Part shown: piece by piece, positions 35,138 to 44,326 of the stretch
How positions within the stretch are numbered: the stretch's first letter is position 1
Layout of the letters: every line of letters begins with the position of its first letter
From: Pyxidicoccus trucidator
Lineage (GTDB): Bacteria > Myxococcota > Myxococcia > Myxococcales > Myxococcaceae
Direction: 5' to 3'
DNA: 64,000 nt
Assembly (NCBI RefSeq): GCF_010894435.1
Contig: NZ_JAAIXZ010000005.1
Coordinates: forward strand, 62,001 to 126,000
The notes under the pieces: model-generated
What the model saw: only the letters and a program-made list of their open reading frames with translations
Database searches by the model: none
What the model was told of the DNA's origin: nothing
Translations under genes and position numbers: made by a program

Positions 35138-35884
35138 TCACACCGTGTAGCGGCGGCCCTGGGCGAGCGGTTCGATGACGCTCGCGCCAAGGTCGAAGTC
35201 GTCCGGGTAGTGGATGAGCCGCATCCGGGCGCGCAGCTCCGCGGGCAGCGCCGCGAGCTTCTCGTAGGGCGTGTGCACGCCGTAGTTCGTCTCGTGAATC
35301 ACCAGGTCCGCCTCCGAGAGCCAGTCGATGAGTCCCTCGTCGAAGGCGGTGTCCGCGCTGTACCCCAGGCACCGGCCCCCCGCGTGGATGCGCAGCGCGG
35401 TGGTGGGCACGTGGTGGTACGTGAGGCGGCTCTCAATCAGGAATGGCCCGTGCCGCACGGTGGACTCCGTGGAGAGCGGCGTGTGGTCGAAGTAGTCGTC
35501 GAAGTGCTTCTCGTTCGGGGTCGCACCGTGGCGCTCGATGAGGCACTCCATGCCGGCGGCGAGGTGGCCCTCCCACAGGCGGTCCGCCACGGCGGGGTGG
35601 GCGAGCACCTCCAGCTTCCGCTTGAGCACGAAGAAGGAGAAGTAGCCCAGGCTCTCCAGGCCCGACGCGTGGTCCGCGTGCAGGTGGGTGAGGGCCACGG
35701 CGCTGACGCGGTCCGCGTCCAGGGGCACGCCGGAGGACTCGGAGGCCTCGCGCATCATCTTCCGGATGGGGTGCGGGCAGTCCACGAGCAGCACCTGCCC
35801 TTCGGCCTCCACGGCGAGGCACGAGGAGTAGCGCAGGGCGGAGAAGGCATCACCGACGCCGAGGGTGATGAAGGACAGGCTCAT
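35138..35884 (-). CDS. MBL-fold metallo-hydrolase (RNase Z-like)
   Basis: 248 residues. The zinc-binding motif THLHADH (HxHxDH) is followed by the later His/Asp ligands in TYHHVPTTAL, GYSADTAFD and HETNYG, as in RNase Z and related phosphodiesterase-type MBL proteins. RNase Z proper has an exosite arm that is not evident here, so a small-molecule or other phosphodiester substrate is possible. It is the last gene of a four-gene operon; its ATG overlaps the coaD stop (ATGA). Confidence 0.82.
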   Translation of the reverse strand: MSLSFITLGVGDAFSALRYSSCLAVEAEGQVLLVDCPHPIRKMMREASESSGVPLDADRVSAVALTHLHADHASGLESLGYFSFFVLKRKLEVLAHPAVADRLWEGHLAAGMECLIERHGATPNEKHFDDYFDHTPLSTESTVRHGPFLIESRLTYHHVPTTALRIHAGGRCLGYSADTAFDEGLIDWLSEADLVIHETNYGVHTPYEKLAALPAELRARMRLIHYPDDFDLGASVIEPLAQGRRYTV

Positions 35885-36378
35885 GGCTGGCTCCGGATGG
35901 AGGGTGCGAGTCGCTCTCTCAGCTTCGCCGCGACGGCCGGTGGGCAGAAGGCCGAAACGTCCTCGCCGCGCGCGACGCGCTCCTTGAGTCCGCTGCTGCT
36001 CACCTCGGCCAGGTGCGCCTCGGCGGGGAGGAAGAGAGTGGACAGCTCCGGGGCCAGCGCGCGGTTGTTCTGCGCCAGCTCCGTCTCGAACTGTGCGTCG
36101 GTGGCGCCCCGCACCCCGCGTAGCAGGACGCTGGCGCCAATCTCCCGGGCGAAGTCGACGATGAGCCCCTCGGTGCTGGCCACGGTGATGTTGGGGTGGA
36201 GCTTCACGGCCTCGCGTACGAGGGCCACGCGCTCGTCGGCGGAGAGCAGGGAGCGCTTGTTCGGGTTGACGGCCACCACCACGACGACGTGGCCGAAGAG
36301 GCGCGCGGCCTGGCGGACGACGGACAGGTGCCCGGCCGTGACGGGGTCGAAGCTGCCGGCATAGACGGCGATGGTCAT
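35881..36378 (-). CDS. coaD: Phosphopantetheine adenylyltransferase
   Basis: 165 residues, full length for CoaD, the penultimate enzyme of coenzyme A synthesis. Motifs: YAGSFDPVTAGHLSVVRQA (nucleotide-binding T/HxGH), VNPNKRSLLSADERV, LLRGVRGATDAQFE, and EVSSSGLKERVARGEDVS, the equivalent of the ISSTxVKE signature. It overlaps both neighbours by four bases, sitting between an MFS transporter and an MBL-fold hydrolase and downstream of a TetR regulator. An essential enzyme in a TetR-led operon suggests either basal read-through or another promoter. Confidence 0.96.
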   Translation of the reverse strand: MTIAVYAGSFDPVTAGHLSVVRQAARLFGHVVVVVAVNPNKRSLLSADERVALVREAVKLHPNITVASTEGLIVDFAREIGASVLLRGVRGATDAQFETELAQNNRALAPELSTLFLPAEAHLAEVSSSGLKERVARGEDVSAFCPPAVAAKLRERLAPSIRSQP

Positions 36379-37589
36379 GGTGACACCTCGGGAGCCGCCT
36401 CGGGCGACAGCGTCCGGGGCGGGTGGAAGGTGAGGGCGGCGTAGAGCGTGCCCGCGACGCACAGGGCGGCGGACAGGGCGAAGTGCGTCGAGTAGCCGAG
36501 CGCCGAGGCACTGAAGCCACTCGCCGCGGCGGCGGCGCCGGTGGCCAGCACCACCAGCGAGGCCTGCACGGTGTAGTCCGTGGCGGCGTGCTCGGGGCGG
36601 CACGCGTCCATCATCGCGGTGAAGACGGCGGCGGTGGCCATGCCGCTGGCCACGTGCTCCACGGCGCAGACGGCGGTGAGCAGGGAGAGGGACGCGGGGC
36701 CTCGCGCGGCCAGGGCATACAGGAGCACTGCTCCGGCCTGGATGGCGCCGAAGAGGAGCAGCGCGCGGCGCCGGCCCAGTCGCACCACGAGGCCGCCCCC
36801 GAGGAGCGCGCCCACCAGCCCCGCCGTGAATCCCACGCCTCCGAGCATCCAGGCGATGTCGGTGAGCGACAGCCCCGAGTCGAACAGGAAGGTCCGCAGC
36901 ATGCCCGTGGCCAGGGCCTCGCCCGCCTTGTAGACGACGAGCAGCGTGAGCCAGGCCGCCGCGCCCGGGCGCTTGAGCCACCAGGCGAGGCCCAGGCTCT
37001 GGGCGGGGGGCGGCTCGGAGGGCGGCTCCCGGTAGAGGGCCACGGGCACCGTCGCGAGGAGCAGCACGCCGCCCAGCGCGAGGAACGTGGGGCGCCAGCC
37101 CACCGCGTCGAAGACGGCGAGCATCAGTCCGCCGCCGACAATCATCCCCACGCGGTAGGCGGCCACCTGCACGCCGTTGCCCCAGCCGCGCTCGGCGGGC
37201 GCGAGCAGGTCCACCGCGAGCCCGTCCGTGGCCACGTCCTGTGTGGCGGCCAGCAGGTTGACGCCCAGCACCGCCGCCATCAGCACGGAGGTGTCCAGGT
37301 CTCCCGACGGCAGCGCGAGCGACAGCAGCAGCCCCGCGGACAGGCACTGCAAGGGGAGGATGTAGCCGCGCCGCCGGCCCCAGCGCGCCGAGCCGTGGCG
37401 GTCCATGGGGGGGGCCCAGAGGAACTTGAGCGCCCAGGGCAGGGCCAGCAGGTGGGCGAGGCCGATGGCGGGCAGCGACAGGCCCTGCTTGCGCAGCAGC
37501 ACGGGCAGCGCCTGGGTGAAGAAGCCGAACGGCAGGCCCTGCGACAGGTAGAGACTGGAGAGCAGCGCCAGCTTCGTCGAGGTCTTCAT
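36375..37589 (-). CDS. MFS transporter (AmpG/RhtX-like)
   Basis: 404 residues with about twelve hydrophobic segments. The N-terminus LYLSQGLPFGFFTQALPVLLR and the loop LPWALKFLWAPPMDRHG resemble AmpG-type and RhtX/FptX-type carriers, which import muropeptides or siderophores. AATQDVATDGLAVDLL is another family segment. The cargo cannot be decided from sequence. The ATG overlaps the stop of the TetR regulator and its own stop overlaps the coaD start, so it is part of a tightly coupled operon. It may be the target of regulation by the TetR protein. Confidence 0.82.
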   Translation of the reverse strand: MKTSTKLALLSSLYLSQGLPFGFFTQALPVLLRKQGLSLPAIGLAHLLALPWALKFLWAPPMDRHGSARWGRRRGYILPLQCLSAGLLLSLALPSGDLDTSVLMAAVLGVNLLAATQDVATDGLAVDLLAPAERGWGNGVQVAAYRVGMIVGGGLMLAVFDAVGWRPTFLALGGVLLLATVPVALYREPPSEPPPAQSLGLAWWLKRPGAAAWLTLLVVYKAGEALATGMLRTFLFDSGLSLTDIAWMLGGVGFTAGLVGALLGGGLVVRLGRRRALLLFGAIQAGAVLLYALAARGPASLSLLTAVCAVEHVASGMATAAVFTAMMDACRPEHAATDYTVQASLVVLATGAAAAASGFSASALGYSTHFALSAALCVAGTLYAALTFHPPRTLSPEAAPEVSP

Positions 37590-38194
37590 GCGTCCTCCCG
37601 CGCTTCCGCCGTGTCGAGAAGGCCCGCGGCCATGCGCTTCACCGTGCCGGCCGCCGAGCCCGACGGCACCAGGTCCGGGGCGCTCGCGGAGAGCACGAAG
37701 TAGCCCTGCACCGAGGCGAAGAGGCCCGCGGCAATCGCGCGCGCCCGGCGCTTTCCCACCACCGACGCAACGAAGGACTCGAGCTGCTCCAGGTCCGCGC
37801 GCACCACCTTCTCATAGGCGGCGCGCACCTCGGGCTGGCGGATGGCCTCCGCGCTGATGGTGACCCAGCTCGCGACGGCCGCCGGGGCCGCGTCCGCGCC
37901 CGTGGCGAGGAACGCGTCGATGAAGGCGTCCACCCGGGCCCGCGCGTCGTCGCCCTTCAACCGGGAGAGCCGCGTCGTCACCCGTGCGCGGACGCGGGAG
38001 GCGAGCTGCTCCACCAGCGTGAGCAGAATCTCCTGCTTGTCGCTGAAGTGGTAGTGCACGAGGCCCGGGCTCAGCCCCGCCGCCTTCGCGATTTCCCCCA
38101 CCGACGCGCGCTCGTAGCCGCGCTCGGCCATGACCTTCAGCAGCCCGTCGACAATCTGCTGGCGGCGCTCCTCGGTGTTGGACGGACGGGGCAT
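37586..38194 (-). CDS. TetR-family transcriptional regulator
   Basis: 202 residues. The N-terminal helix-turn-helix RRQQIVDGLLKVMAERGYERASVGEIAKAAGLS-type region is followed by PGLVHYHFSDKQEIL, the classical TetR recognition helix and Tyr-His-Phe motif. The rest is a helical ligand-binding domain. ATG 38194 was chosen over TTG 38224 because it has AAGG 5 nt upstream and keeps the palindromic operator outside the coding region. It heads the operon with MFS, coaD and MBL genes and is probably autoregulated. Confidence 0.92.
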   Translation of the reverse strand: MPRPSNTEERRQQIVDGLLKVMAERGYERASVGEIAKAAGLSPGLVHYHFSDKQEILLTLVEQLASRVRARVTTRLSRLKGDDARARVDAFIDAFLATGADAAPAAVASWVTISAEAIRQPEVRAAYEKVVRADLEQLESFVASVVGKRRARAIAAGLFASVQGYFVLSASAPDLVPSGSAAGTVKRMAAGLLDTAEAREDA

Positions 38195-38203
38195 GGTGGC
38201 CTT

Positions 38204-38233
38204 GTTTATTGGTTGTGTGACCAACTTATAAAC
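38204..38233. promoter_or_regulatory. Palindromic TetR operator candidate
   Basis: A 30-bp imperfect palindrome just upstream of the tetR start: outer arms GTTTAT and ATAAAC are perfect, and an inner TGGTTG...GACCAA-type pair adds matches (10 of 15 positions). It is AT-rich compared with the genome and would cover the promoter, so binding by the TetR protein should repress the four-gene operon. Confidence 0.65.
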
Positions 38234-38252
38234 AGGACCCCTGGAAACGTCA

Positions 38253-38282
38253 ACCCGACGGCGCCGGGGAGGGCCGTCGGGT
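38253..38282. terminator. Hairpin upstream of the tetR operon
   Basis: Perfect 10-bp stem ACCCGACGGC/GCCGTCGGGT with a 10-nt loop, downstream of the Hod-like gene in the minus direction. It probably stops that transcript before the tetR promoter. The following minus-strand sequence TGACGTTT has a weak T-run. Confidence 0.5.
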
Positions 38283-38322
38283 GGTCAGGTAGGCGGCGAG
38301 GTAGGGACGCCGGGAATTCGCG

Positions 38323-39168
38323 TCAGGACGGCGCGGCGCCGGGCGTGTCGAGGGCGGTGTTCATGTACGTCTGCTGCGCGGAGACGAACGCCTCGATGCC
38401 GGCGGCGACGAGGTCTGGCACCTCCATCATGGGGACGTGGCTGATGGCGGGCAGCTTCATCACGTGGAACCAGGGGTTGTTGACGCTGAAGGCCACCTGG
38501 TTCGCGAGGTAGTCATGCGACTCCGGCTGCGCGTACAGGTGCAGCGTCGGAGTAGGCGGCCTCAGCCCGAAGAGGGCGCGCAGCGGCGAGCCCTCGCGTG
38601 CGTACGCGGAGGCAATCTCCCGGGCGGCCCTGGCCCACATCTCCTCGCCGAAAGAGGCCATCTCCTCGCGGAAGAAGCGGATGAGGTTCTCGTCCTCCAC
38701 GCCCTCCAGCCACATGCGGAACAGCCCTTCGCGGGCCTCGGCCCAGCGCTCGGACATCAGCCCCCGCAGGGCCTCGGTGAAGGCGAGTGGTGGCTCGGAG
38801 ATGATCCAATCCATCACCACCAGCCGGGGCACGCGCTCGGCGCCCAGCTCGCGGCGCAGCTCCAGCGCCCACCAGCCCGCGTGGGACATGGCCACGGGCA
38901 CCACCTGCTGCGCGCCGCTGGCCTCCACCACGGTGAGGAGGTCCTCGAGGACGGTGGCGCTGTCGAAGTCGGTGCCTCCGCCCTCGGACTCGCCATGGCC
39001 TCGCAGGTCCACCGAGAGCACCCGGCGGCGGGCGGCGCAGCGGGGCAGCAGGGGCCGGAAGGCGGCCCGGGTGGTGCACCAGCCGGGGATGAAGAGCAGC
39101 GCGGGCCCGCCGCGGCCCACGTCGTCATAGCGGATGCGGGCGCCGCCGCTGGAGTTCACCTCGGGCAT
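38323..39168 (-). CDS. Alpha/beta-hydrolase-fold protein resembling cofactor-free dioxygenases (Hod/QDO-like)
   Basis: 281 residues. It lines up along its full length with 1H-3-hydroxy-4-oxoquinaldine 2,4-dioxygenase (Hod) as I recall that sequence. Matching segments are PGWC (Trp30), LRGHG, AMSHAGWW (Ser95, His96), VVMDWII (Asp120), MWLEG (Trp153), NPWFHVMKL and the late His244 in AISHVPMMEVPD. The His/Asp pair that deprotonates the substrate in Hod is present. The nucleophile elbow is not the usual GxSxG. Hod-type enzymes open N-heteroaromatic rings with O2 and no cofactor; PQS is a known target of relatives. ATG 39168 follows AGAGGGGGAAG. Ordinary esterase activity remains possible. Confidence 0.75.
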   Translation of the reverse strand: MPEVNSSGGARIRYDDVGRGGPALLFIPGWCTTRAAFRPLLPRCAARRRVLSVDLRGHGESEGGGTDFDSATVLEDLLTVVEASGAQQVVPVAMSHAGWWALELRRELGAERVPRLVVMDWIISEPPLAFTEALRGLMSERWAEAREGLFRMWLEGVEDENLIRFFREEMASFGEEMWARAAREIASAYAREGSPLRALFGLRPPTPTLHLYAQPESHDYLANQVAFSVNNPWFHVMKLPAISHVPMMEVPDLVAAGIEAFVSAQQTYMNTALDTPGAAPS

Positions 39169-39177
39169 GGTCTTCCC

Positions 39178-39205
39178 CCTCTGGAAGCAATGGCTCCTCC
39201 AGAGG
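39178..39205 (-). promoter_or_regulatory. Hairpin next to the ribosome-binding site of the Hod-like gene
   Basis: Arms CCTCTGG and CCAGAGG (14-nt loop) lie just upstream of the start codon. The right arm on the minus strand runs directly into the GGGGGAAG ribosome site, so the folded RNA could limit translation or act as a terminator for apt transcripts. Confidence 0.4.
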
Positions 39206-39266
39206 TGGGCAGGCCGGGCGTGGGCGGCAGCAGGCGGGCAGGGGAGGGCGCGGACGCCCGCGGGGC

Positions 39267-39821
39267 TCAGAAGGACAGCAGCGACGTCACCTTGTCGCGG
39301 CCCAGTCGCTTCACGCCGTCCAGGAAGTCCAGGTGGATGAGGAAGCTGAAGCCCACCAGCTCCCCACCGAGCTTCTGGACGAGCTTCGCGGTGGCCTCCG
39401 CCGTGCCGCCGGTGGCGAGCACGTCGTCCACCACCAGCACGCGCTCGCCCTTCTGGATGGCGTCCTCGTGCATCTCCAGGCCGTCCGCGCCGTACTCCAG
39501 CGAGTAGCGCTCCACGATGGAGCGGTAGGGGAGCTTGCCGGGCTTGCGCGCCGGGACGAAGCCCGCGTGGAGCGCCAGGGCGATGGGGGCGCCCAGGAGG
39601 AAGCCGCGGGCCTCCACGCCCACCACCTTGGTGACGTGCTGGCCGCGGAAGGGCGCGGACATGGCGTTGATGACGCGGCCGAACAGGTGCGGGTCGGCCA
39701 GTACGGGGGTGATGTCCTTGAAGACGATGCCCGGCTTGGGGAAGTTCGGCACGTCGCGCAGGCGGGCATTCACATCGGCGACGAGCGTGGTGTCGGTGAG
39801 GCTGGGGGCGGGCGAGTTCAT
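39267..39821 (-). CDS. apt: Adenine phosphoribosyltransferase
   Basis: 184 residues. It salvages adenine with PRPP to AMP. The typical N-terminal [18 protein letters not shown], the [11 protein letters not shown] segment and the PRPP motif [16 protein letters not shown] are intact. The start ATG 39821 overlaps the stop of the D-glycerate dehydrogenase gene (ATGA), so apt is translated from the same transcript. Length and motif order are normal for the family. Confidence 0.96.
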   Translation of the reverse strand: MNSPAPSLTDTTLVADVNARLRDVPNFPKPGIVFKDITPVLADPHLFGRVINAMSAPFRGQHVTKVVGVEARGFLLGAPIALALHAGFVPARKPGKLPYRSIVERYSLEYGADGLEMHEDAIQKGERVLVVDDVLATGGTAEATAKLVQKLGGELVGFSFLIHLDFLDGVKRLGRDKVTSLLSF

Positions 39822-40804
39822 GGGAAGAGCTCCGGATTGACGCAATGAGGTGGCCGCCGTCCCTCCAGCGCGGCCAGCAGGTTGTCCACCGCCATGGAGG
39901 CCATGCGGCCCCGGGTGGCATGCGAGGCGCTGGCGATGTGCGGCGCCAGCAGCACGTTGGGCAGCGTCATCAGCGGGCTGTCCACGGGGAGCGGCTCCGG
40001 GTCCATGACGTCCAGCGCGGCGCCGCCCAGCCGCCCCTCGCGCAGCGCTTCAATCAGCGCGTCCTGGTCCACCACGCCTCCGCGCGCGGTGTTGACGAGC
40101 AGGGCCCCGGGCTTCATCGCCGCCAGCTCCGCGCGCCCCAGCCAGTGCCGCGTCTCGGGAGACAGCGGCACGTGCAGGCTCACCACGTCCGCCTCCGCCA
40201 GCAGCGTGGCCTTGTCCACGCGCCGCGCGCCGAGCTCGGCCTCCAATTCCGGCCTCGGCTGGCGGCCCACGTACAGCACGCGCATGCCGAAACCCCGCGC
40301 CCGCCGCGCCACCGCCGTACCGATGGCGCCCAGGCCGACGATGCCCAGCGTGGCCCCGTGCACGTCCGTGCCCAGCAGCAGGGTGGGGCTCCACGTCCGC
40401 CACTTCCCCGCGCGGACGAAGGCATCCGCCTCGGCCACCCGCCGCGCCAGCCCCATCAACAGGGCGAAGGCGAAGTCCGCGGTGGTCTCCGTCAGCACGC
40501 CCGGAGTGTTGCCCACCGGAATCCGGCGCGTGGTACAGGCCGGCACGTCGATGTTGTCGTACCCCACCGCCACGTTGCTCACGGCCCGCAGGCCCGGCGC
40601 GGCGGCGAGCAGGGCGGCGTCCACCCGGTCTGTCAGCAGGGTGACAAGCCCCTCGGCGAGCGCCGCCTCGGCCAGCAGCGCGTCCCGGGAGGGGGGCAGT
40701 TCCTCCTCCCACAGGCGGAGGTCCACGTGCCTGCCCAGTCGGCCGAGGGCCTCTCCAGGGAGCTGGCGGGTGACGAAGACGCGGGGGCGGACGGTCCGGG
40801 CCAT
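39818..40804 (-). CDS. D-glycerate dehydrogenase/glyoxylate reductase (2-hydroxyacid dehydrogenase family)
   Basis: 328 residues. NAD(P)-dependent D-isomer 2-hydroxyacid dehydrogenase that would reduce hydroxypyruvate or glyoxylate. Visible features are the nucleotide-binding [21 protein letters not shown], the catalytic Arg in [13 protein letters not shown], the Glu in [10 protein letters not shown] and His in [42 protein letters not shown] is typical of GhrB-like enzymes. ATG 40804 was chosen because the family begins about here ([15 protein letters not shown]). It diverges from the SNF2 helicase gene and is first in a set with apt. Confidence 0.93.
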   Translation of the reverse strand: MARTVRPRVFVTRQLPGEALGRLGRHVDLRLWEEELPPSRDALLAEAALAEGLVTLLTDRVDAALLAAAPGLRAVSNVAVGYDNIDVPACTTRRIPVGNTPGVLTETTADFAFALLMGLARRVAEADAFVRAGKWRTWSPTLLLGTDVHGATLGIVGLGAIGTAVARRARGFGMRVLYVGRQPRPELEAELGARRVDKATLLAEADVVSLHVPLSPETRHWLGRAELAAMKPGALLVNTARGGVVDQDALIEALREGRLGGAALDVMDPEPLPVDSPLMTLPNVLLAPHIASASHATRGRMASMAVDNLLAALEGRRPPHCVNPELFP

Positions 40805-40950
40805 GGCGCGGGTTGATGCTCTCACAGCCAGATGCCAGCGGGCGGGTTCCTCTGGCGGACGCATCGATTTTTCCCGTGAGCGTGAGCGCCGTTGGTGTGG
40901 TAGTCCAGCGCGTTCCCCGCGGCCATTTGAGCCTGGGGCCTTTTCCAGCC

Positions 40951-43900
40951 GTGCAATCCACCGCCGACATCCGAGACGCCCTCCCTCCTCAGGACACCGT
41001 GTGGCTGCGGGCCCTGAGGGCTGAAGTCCAACCCACCACCTTCAAGAAGGGGCGGGAAGTCGCGGAGTCACGCCGCGTCTTCGGCCTTCAGCGCGAAGGC
41101 AACCGCATCAGCGCCCAGGTCGCCAGCTCGTCTGGTGGGCGCTACCAGGTGGCCCTGGAGCTGGGGGACGGCAAAGCCGCGTCCACCTGCACCTGCCAGT
41201 CCTGGAATGTCTACGGACCGCACTGCAAGCACGTGGTCGCCGCCGCGCTCATCTACGCCGCGCGCTTCCGCCCACCGGGCCCGCCGCCTCCTCGGCCGGA
41301 GCCGGTGCCTCCTCCCGCCGACGTCCAGGCCCAGGAAGTCCCGGTCGACGACGAGATTCCCGTCGACCCGGTGTCCTCCCCCGGCATCGACCCGGTGAAC
41401 CTGCCGGCACTCGCCAAGGTGGAGAGCTGGCTCGGCCTGTCCTCGCAGCCGGACTACGAGTTCTTCTACCGGCTGACGCCCTCCAGCACCGGCAACGGGG
41501 GGCGGCAGTGGGTGGTGGACGTGCGCCGTCAGGACGCCCAGACGAAGGGCCCCATCCACGTCAAGCGCCTGCTCCAGACGGGGGGCCGCATCGCCCCCGC
41601 CGACGAGCGCGTCTTCATGATGCTGTCCCGTCATGAGCACCGCTACGACTCGCGCATCGTCCTCTCCGACGAGGACCTGAGCGAGGCGATGGAGCTGATG
41701 CGCTTCCGCCGCGTCATCTACCGGGGCACGCAGCTCATCAACACCGAAGCCCCCGTACGCCCGCAGATCCGCCTGGAGTCGCGTCCGGACGGCGCCACCG
41801 CGCGCATCGAGCTGCTCTTCCCGGACAGCGCCAGCTACTCCCTCAAGGACGTCATCATCCTTTCGGGGAAGAAGACCTGGGTCATCCAGGCGCAGAACCT
41901 CCACGCCGTGGAGCCGGACTTCCCGCCCCGCCTGCTGCGCAAGTGGCTGCTGGAGCCGAGCATGTCCTTCCCGGCCGGGCAGCTGGACCGGGTGCTGACC
42001 TTCTTCGCGGCGCACCTGCCGCGCTTCCGCATGGCGCTGAAGGCGGACGACATCGACGTGGACGAGTCGGTGGAGCCGCGCTTCATGCTGACGCTGGAGG
42101 GCAGCCCGGAGAAGGTGAAGGTGCAGCTGGCCGCCCGCTACGGGCAGACCACCGTGGCGGTGTCCCCCACGGCCACGCACCTGGGCTACGCCAGCGGCGT
42201 GGGCACGGACAGCCGCAAGCTCTACCGCCGCCGCGAGGAGGTGGAGCGCGCCGCCGGCAAGCTGCTGCTGGACCTGGGCCTGCGCTTCGAGCCGCAGAGC
42301 GCCGTCTTCGACGCCACCGGTGACATCGCGCTGGAGTTCTGGGCCCGCGGCCTGGCCTCGCTCCCCGCCGAGTGGGAGCGCTTCGGCGTGCAGGCCCCCA
42401 AGGTGCGCCTGCGTCCCAAGCTCAAGCCGCGCATCCGCGTGGGCATGAGCGGCGTGCAGTGGTTCGACCTGGACGCGGAGTTCGTCACCGACGACCAGGC
42501 CGTGGACCTGGGCGCGGTGCGCATGTGGCTGGACTCCGGCCGCAAGTTCGTCCCCCTGAAGGACGGCTCCTTCGCGGAGGCCGACCCCGCCGAAATCAAG
42601 CGCGTGGCCGACCTGCTGGAAGAGGCCGGCGCCATGCCGGGCCGCTCCCGCACGCGGCTGCCGCTGCACCAGGCCGTCGCGCTGGACCTGCTCGCGGACC
42701 TGGGCGAGTTCACCGAGGTGGAGGCCAAGGCGCGCCAGGCCATGCTGGAGCTGCGCGAGACGGCCGGCGTGCCGAAGGTCGCCGTGCCGGAAGGGCTTCA
42801 GGCCACGCTGCGCCACTACCAGGAGGCGGGCCTGTCCTGGCTCTGGTTCCTGCGCCGCCACGGCCTGTCCGGCATCCTCGCGGACGACATGGGTCTCGGA
42901 AAGACCATCCAGTCGCTGAGCCTCATGCAGAAGGTGGCCAACGACGAGGGGCACAAGCCGTCCCTCGTGGTGGCCCCCACCAGCGTGCTCGCCAACTGGG
43001 AGCGCGAGGCCGAGCGCTTCACGCCGGGCCTCAAGGTCATGGTGTGGCACGGCCAGGACCGCAAGGAGCGCGCCGAGGACCTGAAGGGGATGGACCTGGT
43101 CCTCACCTCCTATGCCCTGGTCCGTCGTGACTTGGACCAGCTCTCCTCGGTGGGCTTCCGCTACGTCGTCCTGGACGAGGCGCAGAACATCAAGAACGCG
43201 GACAGCGCCACCGCGCAGGCGTGCAAGTCGCTGCCCAGCGAGACGCGCCTGGCGCTCACCGGTACGCCGCTGGAGAACCGCCTGTCGGAGCTGTGGAGCA
43301 TCTTCGACTTCCTCATGCCGGGCTTCCTCGGCAGCGCGGACGGCTTCAGCGACAGGTACGAGCAGCCCATCCAGGTGGCCAACGACGCCACCGCCAAGGA
43401 CCGGCTGCGCCGCCGCATCCAGCCCTTCATCCTCCGCCGTCTCAAGACGGAGGTGGCCAAGGACCTGCCGCCCAAGACGGAGTCCATCGCCTGGTGCGAG
43501 ATGGAGCCCGGCCAGGCCGCCCTCTACCGCGAGGTGCTGGACGAGAGCCGCCGCAAGGTGAGCGAGTCGATTGAGAAGATGGGCTTCAAGCGCAGCCGCG
43601 TGTCCATCCTCGCCGCGCTGATGCGCCTGCGGCAGGTGTGCTGCGACCCGCGCCTGCTCAAGATGCCGCCCGGCACGCTGCTGCCCTCCAGCGCCAAGGT
43701 GGAGCGCTTCCTCCAACTCGTGGAGGACCTGGTGGCCGAGGGCCACCGTGCGCTCGTCTTCAGCCAGTTCACGGAGATGCTGGAGCTGCTCAAGCAGGAG
43801 GCCGACAAGAAGGGCCTGCGCTACCTGTACCTGGACGGCCGCACCAAGGACCGCATGGGCAAGGTGGACGAGTACAACCAGCCCGACGGGCCGCCGCTGT

Positions 43901-44205
43901 TCTTCATCTCCCTGAAGGCGGGCGGCACCGGCCTCAACCTCACGGCGGCCGACTACGTCATCCACTTCGACCCGTGGTGGAACCCCGCCGTGGAAGACCA
44001 GGCCACGGACCGTACGCACCGCATCGGCCAGACGCGCGCGGTCATCAGCTACAAGCTGATTACCCGCGGCACGGTGGAGGAGAAGATCCTCGCCCTCCAG
44101 CGCCGCAAGCGGGACCTGGCCGCCGGGGTGCTCGGCAACGACACCGACGAGTTGGGACGCACACTCACCGAGCAGGACATCCAGGAGCTGTTCACCGAAA
44201 TCTAG
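40951..44205 (+). CDS. SWIM zinc-finger SNF2-family helicase
   Basis: About 1084 residues. The N-terminal region carries a SWIM zinc finger, [19 protein letters not shown], preceded by [13 protein letters not shown] Pro-rich linker and a long middle region follow, as in bacterial SNF2 proteins. The C-terminal third is the ATPase: DDMGLGKT (Lys about 651), [47 protein letters not shown], then the second lobe [51 protein letters not shown] motifs. It should translocate on DNA in transcription or repair. Start GTG 40951 is uncertain; GTG 40876 is possible. Confidence 0.88.
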   Translation: MQSTADIRDALPPQDTVWLRALRAEVQPTTFKKGREVAESRRVFGLQREGNRISAQVASSSGGRYQVALELGDGKAASTCTCQSWNVYGPHCKHVVAAALIYAARFRPPGPPPPRPEPVPPPADVQAQEVPVDDEIPVDPVSSPGIDPVNLPALAKVESWLGLSSQPDYEFFYRLTPSSTGNGGRQWVVDVRRQDAQTKGPIHVKRLLQTGGRIAPADERVFMMLSRHEHRYDSRIVLSDEDLSEAMELMRFRRVIYRGTQLINTEAPVRPQIRLESRPDGATARIELLFPDSASYSLKDVIILSGKKTWVIQAQNLHAVEPDFPPRLLRKWLLEPSMSFPAGQLDRVLTFFAAHLPRFRMALKADDIDVDESVEPRFMLTLEGSPEKVKVQLAARYGQTTVAVSPTATHLGYASGVGTDSRKLYRRREEVERAAGKLLLDLGLRFEPQSAVFDATGDIALEFWARGLASLPAEWERFGVQAPKVRLRPKLKPRIRVGMSGVQWFDLDAEFVTDDQAVDLGAVRMWLDSGRKFVPLKDGSFAEADPAEIKRVADLLEEAGAMPGRSRTRLPLHQAVALDLLADLGEFTEVEAKARQAMLELRETAGVPKVAVPEGLQATLRHYQEAGLSWLWFLRRHGLSGILADDMGLGKTIQSLSLMQKVANDEGHKPSLVVAPTSVLANWEREAERFTPGLKVMVWHGQDRKERAEDLKGMDLVLTSYALVRRDLDQLSSVGFRYVVLDEAQNIKNADSATAQACKSLPSETRLALTGTPLENRLSELWSIFDFLMPGFLGSADGFSDRYEQPIQVANDATAKDRLRRRIQPFILRRLKTEVAKDLPPKTESIAWCEMEPGQAALYREVLDESRRKVSESIEKMGFKRSRVSILAALMRLRQVCCDPRLLKMPPGTLLPSSAKVERFLQLVEDLVAEGHRALVFSQFTEMLELLKQEADKKGLRYLYLDGRTKDRMGKVDEYNQPDGPPLFFISLKAGGTGLNLTAADYVIHFDPWWNPAVEDQATDRTHRIGQTRAVISYKLITRGTVEEKILALQRRKRDLAAGVLGNDTDELGRTLTEQDIQELFTEI

Positions 44206-44326
44206 GGGGTTGGAAGGTTGGGGCGCTCACCATACGTCCGCACGACCCGAACGCCTGTGCAGTGTCAGGGGGACCTGCTAGGGTGTTCAGTCACCAGTGC
44301 CGTCGTACGGACCACGGAGGGCGCGC

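Noticed and set aside
38195..38224. TTG 38224 as the start of the TetR protein
   Set aside because: It would put most of the palindromic operator inside the coding region, and there is a better ribosome site before ATG 38194.
41068..44019. A 983-codon antisense frame under the SNF2 gene
   Set aside because: No recognisable motif, and the opposite strand has a complete helicase with SWIM and ATPase motifs.
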